A stretch of DNA of 64,000 bases, taken from contig PXRG01000017.1 of the NCBI GenBank assembly GCA_003021105.1, positions 39,352-103,351 of the forward strand, read 5' to 3'. Under the pieces are notes generated by a model, which was not told the origin of the DNA, searched no databases, and saw only the letters and a program-made list of their open reading frames with translations. Shown here in pieces: positions 32,347-40,142 of this stretch. This DNA is from Halobacteriales archaeon QS_1_68_17 (GTDB taxonomy: Archaea > Halobacteriota > Halobacteria > Halobacteriales > Haloarculaceae). The stretch's first letter is position 1, and each line of letters starts with the position of its first letter. Both the position numbers and the translations under genes were made by a program.

Positions 32347-32726
32347 CCGACACACCGGACACACCGGACGCGCCGGACGCACCCGACGCCCCCGACGCGC
32401 ACGACGCGGACGCCGGCGGGGCCGACGCCTCCCCCGACGTCGATCCGTCGGTGCTCGAAGAACTGTTCGCGGTCATCGAACAGCGCAAGGCCGACCTCCC
32501 CGAGGGTTCGTACACGGCGTCGCTTTTCACACACGAGAAAGGCGAGAACGCAGTCCTGGAGAAACTCGGCGAGGAGACGACCGAACTGGTGCTCGCGGCC
32601 AAGGACGGCGACCGCGAGGCGCTCGCCCACGAGAGCGCCGACATCGTCTACCACCTGCTCGTCCTGCTGTCGATGGAGGACATGGACCTGGCGGACCTGC
32701 TGGCGGAACTCCGCGAGCGGCGCTGA
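32343..32726 (+). CDS. hisE: Phosphoribosyl-ATP pyrophosphatase
   Basis: A 127-residue enzyme hydrolysing PR-ATP to PR-AMP in histidine synthesis. The MazG-like core has SYTASLF, EKLGEETTELVLAAKDGD and HESADIVYHLLVLLS, with the expected metal-binding Glu and Asp residues. The first 35 residues are an extra low-complexity stretch of Asp-Ala/Thr-Pro repeats. It begins at GTG 32343 overlapping the previous stop. Its TGA (32724-32726) is the left duplication of the complete family B MITE. Confidence 0.93.
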   Translation: MTDTPDTPDAPDAPDAPDAHDADAGGADASPDVDPSVLEELFAVIEQRKADLPEGSYTASLFTHEKGENAVLEKLGEETTELVLAAKDGDREALAHESADIVYHLLVLLSMEDMDLADLLAELRERR

Positions 32727-32834
32727 TACTGGTGGCTGTAAGTACGTGAAAACTCGAATTGAGAGTCCAGGCGGAAAGGGTCTGTATCCGCAGATAGCAG
32801 AGACTGTTGAGTAAAAGAATTACAGCCACCAGTA
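32727..32834 (+). mobile_element. MITE family B, complete copy (108 bp)
   Basis: Perfect 15-bp terminal inverted repeats (tactggtggctgtaa and complement) are flanked by TGA on both sides (32724-32726 and 32835-32837). It has no coding capacity. It defines the intact form of the two truncated copies at 4700 and 28775. The left TGA is the hisE stop. Confidence 0.93.
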
Positions 32835-32931
32835 TGAGGCCCGTCCCGGGTCGCGCTGACGTGGTGCACCCGCCCGACACGAGCGGTACCCACAGCCGTC
32901 ACGGCGTCGGTTCTCGGTCGGCACCTGGCCT

Positions 32932-33291
32932 TCAGGCCAGCAGCGCGCCGATGACGCCGCCGATCGCGCTGTCGATCGCCAGAAGGAGCGCGATGGCGAG
33001 CGCGACGGTGAACAGGCCGACCCCGCCGAGCAGGCTCCCGGCCGGACCGCCGACGATCCCGAGGACCGCCCCGAGGAGCCCGAACAGGACCGCGAGGATG
33101 ATCCCGCCGATGGCACCCGCCAGCAGGCCGTGCCACGCGCCGCGGCCGAGGCCGCCGCCCGCCAGGTACCCCGCGGCGATCCCGCCGAGCAGTCCCGCGC
33201 CGGCGTGGCCGATCACCGGCAGCGCGAACGCGAACACCCCGGCGACGAACTCGACGAGAAAGCCGATGCCGACCGCGCGCCAGTTGGTCAT
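32932..33291 (-). CDS. DUF5518-like membrane protein
   Basis: A 119-residue, almost entirely hydrophobic, glycine-rich protein with about four helices: VGIGFLVEFVAGVFAFALPVIG, GLLGGIAAGYLAGGG, GAIGGIILAVLFGLLGAVLG and LFTVALAIALLLAID. This matches the haloarchaeal DUF5518 pattern. Role unknown. It lies between the complete MITE and the divergent NOG1 gene. Confidence 0.75.
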   Translation of the reverse strand: MTNWRAVGIGFLVEFVAGVFAFALPVIGHAGAGLLGGIAAGYLAGGGLGRGAWHGLLAGAIGGIILAVLFGLLGAVLGIVGGPAGSLLGGVGLFTVALAIALLLAIDSAIGGVIGALLA

Positions 33292-33408
33292 ACCGGCGGT
33301 TCGCGGCGCGGACGGAAAACCCTCGCGGTCGCGTCTACCGGTTTCGGCGCGTGCGGGCCTGCCGCCCGGAAGGACGGCCTTTTACGTGCGGGCGGCCTAC
33401 GGCCGGCA

Positions 33409-34407
33409 ATGATTTTCGAGGACCTCCCGACGACGCCCACGTCGGAGGAGCTGGTCGACAAGGCCTTCTCGCGGGCCGCCAGGGCCGGCCGGGCCAAGTC
33501 CGGCGTCGAGGCCCAGGAGTCGATGCTGCGGACGGCCGCCAACATCGTCTCGGACAACCTGGAGAACGTCGTGACGGCCTGGCCGGACTTCGCTGACCTC
33601 GACCCGTTCTACTACGACCTGGCGGACGCCGTCGCCCGCCGGACGCTGGCGTCGACCGCCGAGGCCGACCGCGAGGGCGGGATCGACGCCCTCCGCCAGC
33701 ACCTCTCGGAAGTCGGCTGGGCCGCCCGGAAGGCCGGCGAGATCCGCCGGGAGTACGAGGGCCGGCTCCGGGGCGACCCCGACACCGCACGGAAGCTCCG
33801 CAAGCAGGCGTTCGCCCGGCTGGCGGACGTCGTCGAGGAGGTCGAAGACGACCTGGCGGCACTCGCGGCCGCCCGGGAGTCGCTGCGGACGCTGCCGGAC
33901 ATCCGGCCCGACGAGCCGACCATCGTCGTCGCCGGCTACCCGAACGTCGGGAAGTCATCGTTCGTCAACGCCGTGACCAACGCCCGCAACGAGACCGCAG
34001 CCTACCCGTTCACGACCCGGCAGATCCGCGTCGGCCACGTCGAGCGCGACCGCGTCCGCTACCAGCTCGTCGACACGCCCGGCCTGCTCGACCGGCCGGC
34101 CGACGAACGCAACGACATCGAGGCCCAGGCGGTCAGCGCGCTCGAACACCTCGCCGACTGCGTGCTGGTGTTCGTCGACGCCAGCGAGACCTGCGGCTAC
34201 CCGCTGGACGTGCAACTGGCGCTCAGGGACGAACTGGCCGGGCGGTTCCCGGTCCCGGTGCTGACGGTCTGTAACAAGGCCGACCAATCCCGCGCGGTCG
34301 AGGCCGACCACTACACGAGCGTCACCGAGAGCGAGGGCCTCGACGGAACGCTCGACGCCGCCGTCGCGGCCATCGGGTACGAACCCGACCTGCCCTACGA
34401 GGGGTGA
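33409..34407 (+). CDS. NOG1-family GTPase
   Basis: A 332-residue TRAFAC GTPase related to eukaryotic NOG1, which acts in large ribosomal subunit assembly. About 165 residues of N-terminal helical domain (SEELVDKAFSRAARAG, ENVVTAWPDFADLDPFYYDL) precede the GTPase: G1 AGYPNVGKSS, G2 YPFTTRQI, G3 DTPGLLD, and G4 NKAD. Archaeal NOG1 lacks the long eukaryotic tail, as here. The leading frame is open before ATG 33409 but is not native. An archaeal ribosome-assembly role is inferred from the family. Confidence 0.93.
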   Translation: MIFEDLPTTPTSEELVDKAFSRAARAGRAKSGVEAQESMLRTAANIVSDNLENVVTAWPDFADLDPFYYDLADAVARRTLASTAEADREGGIDALRQHLSEVGWAARKAGEIRREYEGRLRGDPDTARKLRKQAFARLADVVEEVEDDLAALAAARESLRTLPDIRPDEPTIVVAGYPNVGKSSFVNAVTNARNETAAYPFTTRQIRVGHVERDRVRYQLVDTPGLLDRPADERNDIEAQAVSALEHLADCVLVFVDASETCGYPLDVQLALRDELAGRFPVPVLTVCNKADQSRAVEADHYTSVTESEGLDGTLDAAVAAIGYEPDLPYEG

Positions 34408-34483
34408 TTGTCGACCGTCCACTCGACCTGCCCCGCGAGCAACCATCGACCGGCCGGTGTCGCCGGCCGCCCAGCGGGGGCGG

Positions 34484-35233
34484 TCAGCCGCTCGCGTTGT
34501 AGACGACCTGCACCTGCGCGGTCACCGTCACCGGTCCCGATTCGATGGCGGTGCCGCCGCCGCCGTCGCCGGCCATCGCCGCCTCGGTCCGGTACGGCCG
34601 GGCGTCGACGTCGACGGTGCTGGCGGCGTGGACGCCGGTGATCGACAGGCCGGCCTTCCCGGCGATGGTATCGGCCTGCGCGCGGGCGTTGTCCATCGCG
34701 TCGTCGAGCGCCTGCCGGCGGAGTTGCCGGCGGCGGTCCTCCGAGAGGGTGAACTCGACGCCGTCGACCCGGTCGGCACCGCTGGCGACGGCGGTGTCGA
34801 TGACGGGTCCGACCCGGTCGACGTCCGAGAGCGTGATCTCGAAGGCGTGGATCGCGCGGTATTTGCGCTCCCTATTCTCGGGCCGGTGGTCCTCGCTGAT
34901 GTCGTAGTGGGCCGTCCGGATCTGGTCGTCGGCCACGCCGGCGTCCGCGAGCGCGCTCCGCATGGCCGAGACGTTGTCCGCGAGTTGCTGGCGCGCGGCT
35001 GCCACGTCGGGCGAGCGGGCGACGACTGCCACCCGCAGGACGGCCTGGTCGGGGTCGGCCTCGACCGCTCCGCTGGCCCCGACTTCGACCGTCCTACCGT
35101 CTCCGGATTCCGCCGCGCCGTTCGCGTCCGACGAGAACGCGACCGCGCCGGCGACGCCCGCCGTCGCCACGACCGCGCCGAGGACGACCGCGACTGCCGC
35201 GAGTGATCGCTGCTGGTTTCTGGCTGGTGCCAT
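34484..35233 (-). CDS. SIMPL-domain protein, membrane-anchored or secreted
   Basis: A 249-residue protein with an N-terminal hydrophobic helix (LAAVAVVLGAVVATAGVAGAVAF) and a SIMPL/DUF541 domain: VEVGASGAVEADPDQAVLRVAVVA, TAHYDISEDHRPENRERKYRAIHAFEITL, and the C-terminal VTVTAQVQVVYNAS. SIMPL domains form oligomeric barrels or rings at the cell envelope in bacteria; function in archaea is unknown. It lies head-to-tail with the DUF389 gene, transcribed in the same direction, 50 bp away. Confidence 0.88.
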   Translation of the reverse strand: MAPARNQQRSLAAVAVVLGAVVATAGVAGAVAFSSDANGAAESGDGRTVEVGASGAVEADPDQAVLRVAVVARSPDVAAARQQLADNVSAMRSALADAGVADDQIRTAHYDISEDHRPENRERKYRAIHAFEITLSDVDRVGPVIDTAVASGADRVDGVEFTLSEDRRRQLRRQALDDAMDNARAQADTIAGKAGLSITGVHAASTVDVDARPYRTEAAMAGDGGGGTAIESGPVTVTAQVQVVYNASG

Positions 35234-35292
35234 ACACCGCCGGACGTTCCCGAGGGGAAAGACGCTGCCGGAGAGTCAAAGGGGGGTTTGAG

Positions 35293-36588
35293 TCACGCGG
35301 TGTCGACCTCGACGAAGCGGACCTGCACCGACACTGGCTGGTCGGTTTCGGCGGCGGCCCGCTGCTTGATCCGTTCTGCGAGGTCCGGATACTCGGTGGT
35401 CCGCGGGCGGCCGACGGTGACAGTGATGTTGGTGCGTTGCTCGCGGAGCGGAAGCGAACTGGATCGTTCGATCGTTAGATCGAGTAGTGCGAGTCCCTCG
35501 TACTCCGGCGATTCGAGGAGCGTCCCCACTTCCTGGTTGACCCGCTGTTCGAAGGTGGCTCCCTGGATCGAGGTGAGTGTGACGCCCCCGAGGAACACGG
35601 AGAGGAAGACGATCGCGGCCACGAGGACGGCCATCCGGCGGCCTACCTCCATGCGGGTCTCGGGGCGCTTGAAGATACTCTCGGGCCGGTAGCCGGTGTA
35701 CCACAGCGTCGCCAGCGCGGCGAGGTTGATCGAGAGGATGTTCACGAGCACGAGCACGGCGGCGTTGACGACGACGGTCGGGCGCTCCCAGGCGATGCCG
35801 ATGCCGATGACGCCGACCGGCGGCACCAGCGCCGCGGCGATCATCACACCGACGAGCGCGGTCGAGACGCCCGTCGAGAGGGTCAGCGCCCCCGCGACGC
35901 CGGCGCCGAGCGCGATGACCAGCGACAGGAAGTCGGGCGAGAGCCGGCTGCTGACCTGCGTCAGTTCCAGGATGTCCATCCCCGGCGGCACGAGAAGCAG
36001 CGTCCGGACGGCCACCGCGAAGATAGTCGCCCCGACGACGGCCACCAGCCCGCCGAGCAACTGGAACTTCACGCCCCGGAGGAACAGTTCGGCGTCGTCG
36101 ATGACGCTGCCGACGCTGGTCTCGATGGCCGGCCCGATCAGCGGCGCGATCACCATCGATCCGACCACGACGGCCGGCGAGTCGAGCAGGAGACCGGCCG
36201 TCGCCACCATGGCGCTGATCGCAGTCATGACCACGAACACCCGGCCGCTGGGGGCCATCTCGACGGCCTTGGCCCGGAGTTCCTGCCTGGCGATCCGGTC
36301 GGCTGATTCGTTCTCCTCCGCGTAGCGTTCCTGTAACTTGTCGAACCGGCTCGAGATGACGGCCTCGGCGTCGATGATGACCGTGTAGGCGTCCTCCTCG
36401 ACGCCCGCCTCCCGGAGCTTGTCGAGGACCGGCTCGACGGCGTTGGTCGGGAGCGGGAAGTACGCCACCCCGGTGTACTCCCGGCCGGTCGTCTCGTCGG
36501 TAACCACGTAGTCGACGTCCTCGTCGTCGAGGGTCTCCAGGATCACCGATCGCTTCCCGGCCGGAATGGTGAGCTGAACGAGGCGCAC
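35293..36588 (-). CDS. TIGR00341 / DUF389 membrane protein
   Basis: A 431-residue protein. The N-terminal 120 residues are soluble and ACT-like (RLVQLTIPAGKRSVILETLDDEDVDYVVTDE). The rest holds eight or so membrane helices with DSPAVVVGSMVIAPLIGPAI, ALVGVMIAAALVPPVGVIGIG and a C-terminal soluble domain. The family is widespread in haloarchaea; transport is suspected, substrate unknown. The start is GTG 36588, chosen because the protein begins there in the family and a TATA box lies 28 bp upstream. The upstream frame contains only a repeated non-coding block. Confidence 0.85.
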   Translation of the reverse strand: MRLVQLTIPAGKRSVILETLDDEDVDYVVTDETTGREYTGVAYFPLPTNAVEPVLDKLREAGVEEDAYTVIIDAEAVISSRFDKLQERYAEENESADRIARQELRAKAVEMAPSGRVFVVMTAISAMVATAGLLLDSPAVVVGSMVIAPLIGPAIETSVGSVIDDAELFLRGVKFQLLGGLVAVVGATIFAVAVRTLLLVPPGMDILELTQVSSRLSPDFLSLVIALGAGVAGALTLSTGVSTALVGVMIAAALVPPVGVIGIGIAWERPTVVVNAAVLVLVNILSINLAALATLWYTGYRPESIFKRPETRMEVGRRMAVLVAAIVFLSVFLGGVTLTSIQGATFEQRVNQEVGTLLESPEYEGLALLDLTIERSSSLPLREQRTNITVTVGRPRTTEYPDLAERIKQRAAAETDQPVSVQVRFVEVDTA

Positions 36589-36611
36589 ACTCGACCCACT
36601 CCGGCCGGTGA

Positions 36612-36620
36612 CTAATATCC
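36612..36620 (-). promoter_or_regulatory. TATA box of the DUF389 gene
   Basis: On the minus strand ggatattag is centred 28 bp before GTG 36588, giving a leaderless transcript. Its left edge overlaps the first unit of the 34-bp tandem repeat. Confidence 0.55.
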
Positions 36621-36687
36621 AGTGCTGCTCCCGGGGTTCGACTCGCCTCGGAGTCCAGTGCTGCTCCCGGGGTTCGACTCGCCTCGG
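36618..36687 (-). repeat. 34-bp direct repeat, two copies, 36-bp period
   Basis: A 34-bp sequence starting tccagtgctgctcccggggt occurs at 36618-36651 and identically at 36654-36687. The pair sits directly upstream of the DUF389 TATA box, where an archaeal regulator or BRE-flanking activator would bind. It is on the opposite side from engB, which starts 116 bp away. Confidence 0.7.
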
Positions 36688-36802
36688 GGAGGTGTCGCGC
36701 GCACGTCGCCGCCCGAGCGTCCGGGCCACCCAGCAGGCCCTGCACGCGTTGCCAGCCCAGGGGAGTCGCGGCGCTTAAGCGGCGTCCCCGAGTAGCCCGG
36801 GT

Positions 36803-37420
36803 ATGTTCGACGACCGCCCGGACCGGAGCGCCGAAGTCGTCCTCCTCGGGCGCTCGAACGTCGGCAAGTCGACGCTGATGCGCGAACTGACCGGCCACAC
36901 GTTCGAGGCAGGCTCCCGCCCGGGCGTGACCCGGTCCCCGAACTTCTACGACTGGGCCGCCGAGGACTTCCTGCTGTCCGACCTGCCGGGCTTCGGCTTC
37001 ATGGAAGGGGTCCCCGAGGAGGTCCGCGAGCGCATCAAGACCGACGTCGTCCGGTACGTCGAGGCCCACGCCGACGAGATTCTCGTCGGCGTGCTCGTCC
37101 TCGACGGGAAGGCCGCGGTCGACATCATCGACCGCCACTCCGGTCCCGACGAGGTCCCCCACGTCGTCGAACTGTTCGGCTTCCTCCGGGACCTCGGCAT
37201 CCCCGCTGTCGTCGCGGTCAACAAGATGGACAAGGTCGACGACCGCAACGCCCGCCTCGACTCGATCTGTGACCGCCTGGGACTGGTGCCGCCCTGGCAG
37301 CAGTGGCAGGACGTCATCGCCCCGATAAGCGCAAAGCGGGGGAACGTCTCGGCGCTGACCGAGGCGGTCCGGGAACACCTCCACGACGCGAACCGCGACG
37401 ACCTGTTGCAGTTCTTCTGA
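36803..37420 (+). CDS. engB: EngB/YihA-family GTP-binding protein
   Basis: A 205-residue GTPase. The G motifs are GRSNVGKST (G1), GVTRSPNFY (G2), DLPGFG (G3), NKMD (G4) and SAK (G5). Bacterial EngB takes part in 50S maturation and division; archaeal homologues are presumed to act on ribosomes too. This is the second ribosome-linked GTPase in the window after NOG1. Start ATG 36803; a promoter-like cgcttaagcgg is about 30 bp upstream. Confidence 0.9.
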   Translation: MFDDRPDRSAEVVLLGRSNVGKSTLMRELTGHTFEAGSRPGVTRSPNFYDWAAEDFLLSDLPGFGFMEGVPEEVRERIKTDVVRYVEAHADEILVGVLVLDGKAAVDIIDRHSGPDEVPHVVELFGFLRDLGIPAVVAVNKMDKVDDRNARLDSICDRLGLVPPWQQWQDVIAPISAKRGNVSALTEAVREHLHDANRDDLLQFF

Positions 37421-37524
37421 CAGTAGGCCGTCCTTCCGGTCGGCCGCCGGCCGGGGGCGAGACCGCGACAGACTCCCCGGATCGCAAGTAATCCGCGGTT
37501 GCCGGGATCCGCGGTCCGTTCGCC

Positions 37525-37965
37525 GTCCGCGCCCGGCCGCCGGCTTCGAGACCGACCACGATCCTGTCGTCGGCGAGGGTCCCGTCCCTGTCGTCGTTCC
37601 CGTCCTCGTCTCCCTCCCCGCCGTCCGTCCCGCTACCGCCCGCCCCGGCAGGTAGATGTCGTCGATTTCGTGTCCCGTCCAGTCCGGCGCGAACGCCGGG
37701 TCGACGCGGCGTAGATGCCGGGCCGCGGGCGGATCGGCTCCGCACAGACCGTCGACGGCAGGCCCAGTTCCGCCAGCGACGGGTCGGCGGAGTCGCTCGT
37801 CCCGTTTCCCGCAGGTGTGTTCCCGGGTGTTCCCGACGTTCCGCGGTCCGTCGGCCGCTCGTCCGCCCCGGCTCTGCCGTCCTCCCTCGGTGCGTGTCGT
37901 CCGAGACAGCCCGCGGAGAGCCCGCACGCGGCGGCCATTCCAGCCAGGTACGCCCGCCTGTCCAT
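37525..37965 (-). pseudogene. Remnant of a DUF3179-family lipoprotein
   Basis: From ATG 37965 there is a clear signal with lipobox (RRAYLAGMAAACGLSAGC), an acidic linker, and LPSTVCAEPIRPRPGIYA. The DUF3179-like text then moves to a second frame (VDPAFAPDWTGHEIDDIYLPGRA) and to a third (LADDRIVVGLEAGGRAR), after which it stops. DUF3179 proteins normally continue with AYPL and a further 200 or so residues, which are absent. At least two frameshifts and a large 3' loss make it a decayed gene. The remaining 219 bp to 38184 hold nothing recognisable. Confidence 0.65.
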
Positions 37966-38184
37966 ACTCGTTCCCGGTCCGCCGGGACAATAGCTGGCCC
38001 GCGCGATGGCCGCCGGCACGCACGAACACCGGGACGTTGCTCGGGGTCGCGGAGAGGCGGTGGCTCGGTCGAACCTCTCATCAGAAGGGGCTCAGCGGGG
38101 GTAACGTGTCGTCATCGCCACCGCGTGCCAGTACGGTCCCGGGAGTAAAAGACCACGCGTTCGACCGGCGGGAGCGCACGGGAC

Positions 38185-39504
38185 TTACCCGCCATTGGTC
38201 GCGTCCCGGTCGGGTTGCCAGTCGGTCAGCTGGCGGTGGTCGCGGGCGACGGCCCGCACGTCGGCGGGGACGAGCGTGCCGTCCTCGGTGACCACGCCGT
38301 CCAGGAGGTCCGACGGGGTCACGTCGAACGTCGGGTTGGCGACCGTCAGGTCGGCGTCGCCGTCGTACAGTTCCCCGGGGTCGCGCTCGTCGGTGTGTGG
38401 CTCGCCGCCCGGGCTGATCTTGTCCCGGGCCGCGACGGCGTAGACCGCGCAGTGTTCGTGCCGGCCGGCCAGCGCCGCGGCGCGCGAGCCGACCTTGTTG
38501 ACTACCCGCCCGTCGGACAGCACCGTGTCCGCGCCGAAGACGACCGCGTCGACGTCCCGGCGTGCGATCGCGTGGGCCAGGGCGGCGTCGGTCGTCAGCG
38601 TCACGTCGAGGCCGGCCGCGGCCAGCCGTTCCGCGACGGCGACGCCCTCGCCGCCCGGCCGGGACTCGGGGAGCAGGACCGCCGCGGGCTCGCCCCGGAA
38701 CAGCGCGTCGAGGACGGTCCCCGACCGCGAGAGCGTCGCCACCCGCAGGTCGGCGATCCGTTCGGCGGCCGCGAGCGCGGCGTCGCGGTCGGCCGCCAGC
38801 GCCCGCCTGATCCGGTCGCGCGCCGCCCGCTCGACGCTCGCCGCAGTCCGGCCGTCGGCCGCCTCGCTCATCAGGCGGTTGACGCGGTTGGCTACCACCG
38901 TCATCGACGGCCGGGCGTCCAGCAACTCGGTCGCCAGGTCGACCAGTTCGTCCCAGGCCGCGGTCGACCCGCCCCGCCCGCCCGACGTACCGCGGTCGCC
39001 GTCGGCGTCGCCGAACGCCAGTTCCGCCGCCCGGTCCCGGAGAACCTCCATCGCCCGGAGCGAGATGTAGGCGGCCCCGTGGGTGCGGTCGGTCCGGACC
39101 GTCTCGACCGTCGGGGCGACCCGCCGGTAGGACCGCCAGAGGTCGGGTACCGTCTCGCGGCGCAGGATCGCGGTCGGCGCGGTCCACTCCCAGTCGGCGA
39201 CCTCCTCGTTGGGGTCGACGTCGCGGCTCCCGCAGTCGAACAGGTAGGGGTGGACGACCCACCGCCGGTCGAGAGCCGCGTCCTCGACGGCGAAGGGGTC
39301 GCCGGCCCGGACGAGGTCGGCGGCGTCCCCGAGGCCGGTTTCCTCCTCGATTTCCCGGCGGGCGGCCCCGTCGGGATCGCCCTCCGCGTACCCGCTGACC
39401 ATCCCCCACCGGCCGGTGTAGGTGCCCACCGACTCGCTGCGGCGCACCAGTAACACTTCGCCGCCCTGCCGGAGAACGCAGGTGAAGACGTGGGTTTCCT
39501 CCAT
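38185..39504 (-). CDS. NUDIX hydrolase fused to an eIF2B alpha-like domain
   Basis: A 439-residue fusion. Residues 1-150 are a NUDIX domain: the box GYAEGDPDGAARREIEEETGLG has the catalytic REIEEETG arrangement. Residues about 160-430 form an IF-2B-like domain (AAYISLRAMEVLRD, VVFGADTVLSDGRVVNKVGSRAAALAG, FDVTPSDLLDGVVTE), related to eIF2B subunits, methylthioribose 1-phosphate isomerase and archaeal ribose-1,5-bisphosphate isomerase. The GADTVLSDG and NKVGS motifs fit the sugar-isomerase branch. Linking nucleotide pyrophosphohydrolysis with pentose bisphosphate metabolism (AMP pathway) would make sense but is inferred. Start ATG 39504; ATG 39534 is an alternative. Confidence 0.82.
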   Translation of the reverse strand: MEETHVFTCVLRQGGEVLLVRRSESVGTYTGRWGMVSGYAEGDPDGAARREIEEETGLGDAADLVRAGDPFAVEDAALDRRWVVHPYLFDCGSRDVDPNEEVADWEWTAPTAILRRETVPDLWRSYRRVAPTVETVRTDRTHGAAYISLRAMEVLRDRAAELAFGDADGDRGTSGGRGGSTAAWDELVDLATELLDARPSMTVVANRVNRLMSEAADGRTAASVERAARDRIRRALAADRDAALAAAERIADLRVATLSRSGTVLDALFRGEPAAVLLPESRPGGEGVAVAERLAAAGLDVTLTTDAALAHAIARRDVDAVVFGADTVLSDGRVVNKVGSRAAALAGRHEHCAVYAVAARDKISPGGEPHTDERDPGELYDGDADLTVANPTFDVTPSDLLDGVVTEDGTLVPADVRAVARDHRQLTDWQPDRDATNGG

Positions 39505-39572
39505 GGGCGTCGTATCGGACCCGGCGACATTCAAGCCGGGGGGATTTGTACCGGGCGCGCGAAGCCGGGGAC

Positions 39573-40094
39573 ATGGAGGTAGCGATTCTCGGCGACACGC
39601 ACGTGCCCTCGCGGGCGACCCGAATCCCCGACTGGGTCGCGGAGCGCGTGCGGGGTGCCGACCACGTGATCCACACGGGCGATTTCGACTCGGAGGGCGC
39701 GTACGAGCGGATGCGTGAACTGGCCCCGGCGCTGACGGCCGTCGCGGGCAACATGGACCCCCGTTTCAGCCTGCCGGACGTGACGACGGTCGAACTCGGG
39801 GGCGTCGCGTTCGTCGTCACGCACGGCACGGGCAGCAGGCGCACCTACGAACAGCGAGTCGTGGGGGTCGTCCGCGAACACGCGGGCGACGCCCAGTCGG
39901 GGATTCGGGTCGCCCGCGAGGGGCCGACCGTCGGCGTCGCGGGCCACACCCACGCGGTGGTAGACGACACCGTCGACGGGGTGCGCCTGCTCAACCCCGG
40001 GAGCGCCACCGGCGCCGCGCCGGCCGACCGGACGACGATGATGACCGCCGAGGTGGTCGACGGCGACCTCTCGGTCGCGCTCCACGAGCGCTAG
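39573..40094 (+). CDS. YfcE/MJ0936-type metallophosphoesterase
   Basis: A 173-residue calcineurin-like phosphodiesterase. Metal ligands are visible in order: AILGDTHVP (Asp, His), HTGDFDS (Asp), AGNMD (Asn), VTHGTG (His) and AGHTHAVV (His-x-His). Such enzymes hydrolyse phosphodiesters or p-nitrophenyl phosphates in vitro; the natural substrate is unknown. Start ATG 39573 just ahead of the first metal motif. It is divergent from the NUDIX/IF2B gene with about 70 bp between starts. Confidence 0.9.
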   Translation: MEVAILGDTHVPSRATRIPDWVAERVRGADHVIHTGDFDSEGAYERMRELAPALTAVAGNMDPRFSLPDVTTVELGGVAFVVTHGTGSRRTYEQRVVGVVREHAGDAQSGIRVAREGPTVGVAGHTHAVVDDTVDGVRLLNPGSATGAAPADRTTMMTAEVVDGDLSVALHER

Positions 40095-40142
40095 CCCGCC
40101 GGTTTCGGACGGCTTTTTGTCGGTCGGCGCTGGAAGGCCAGT

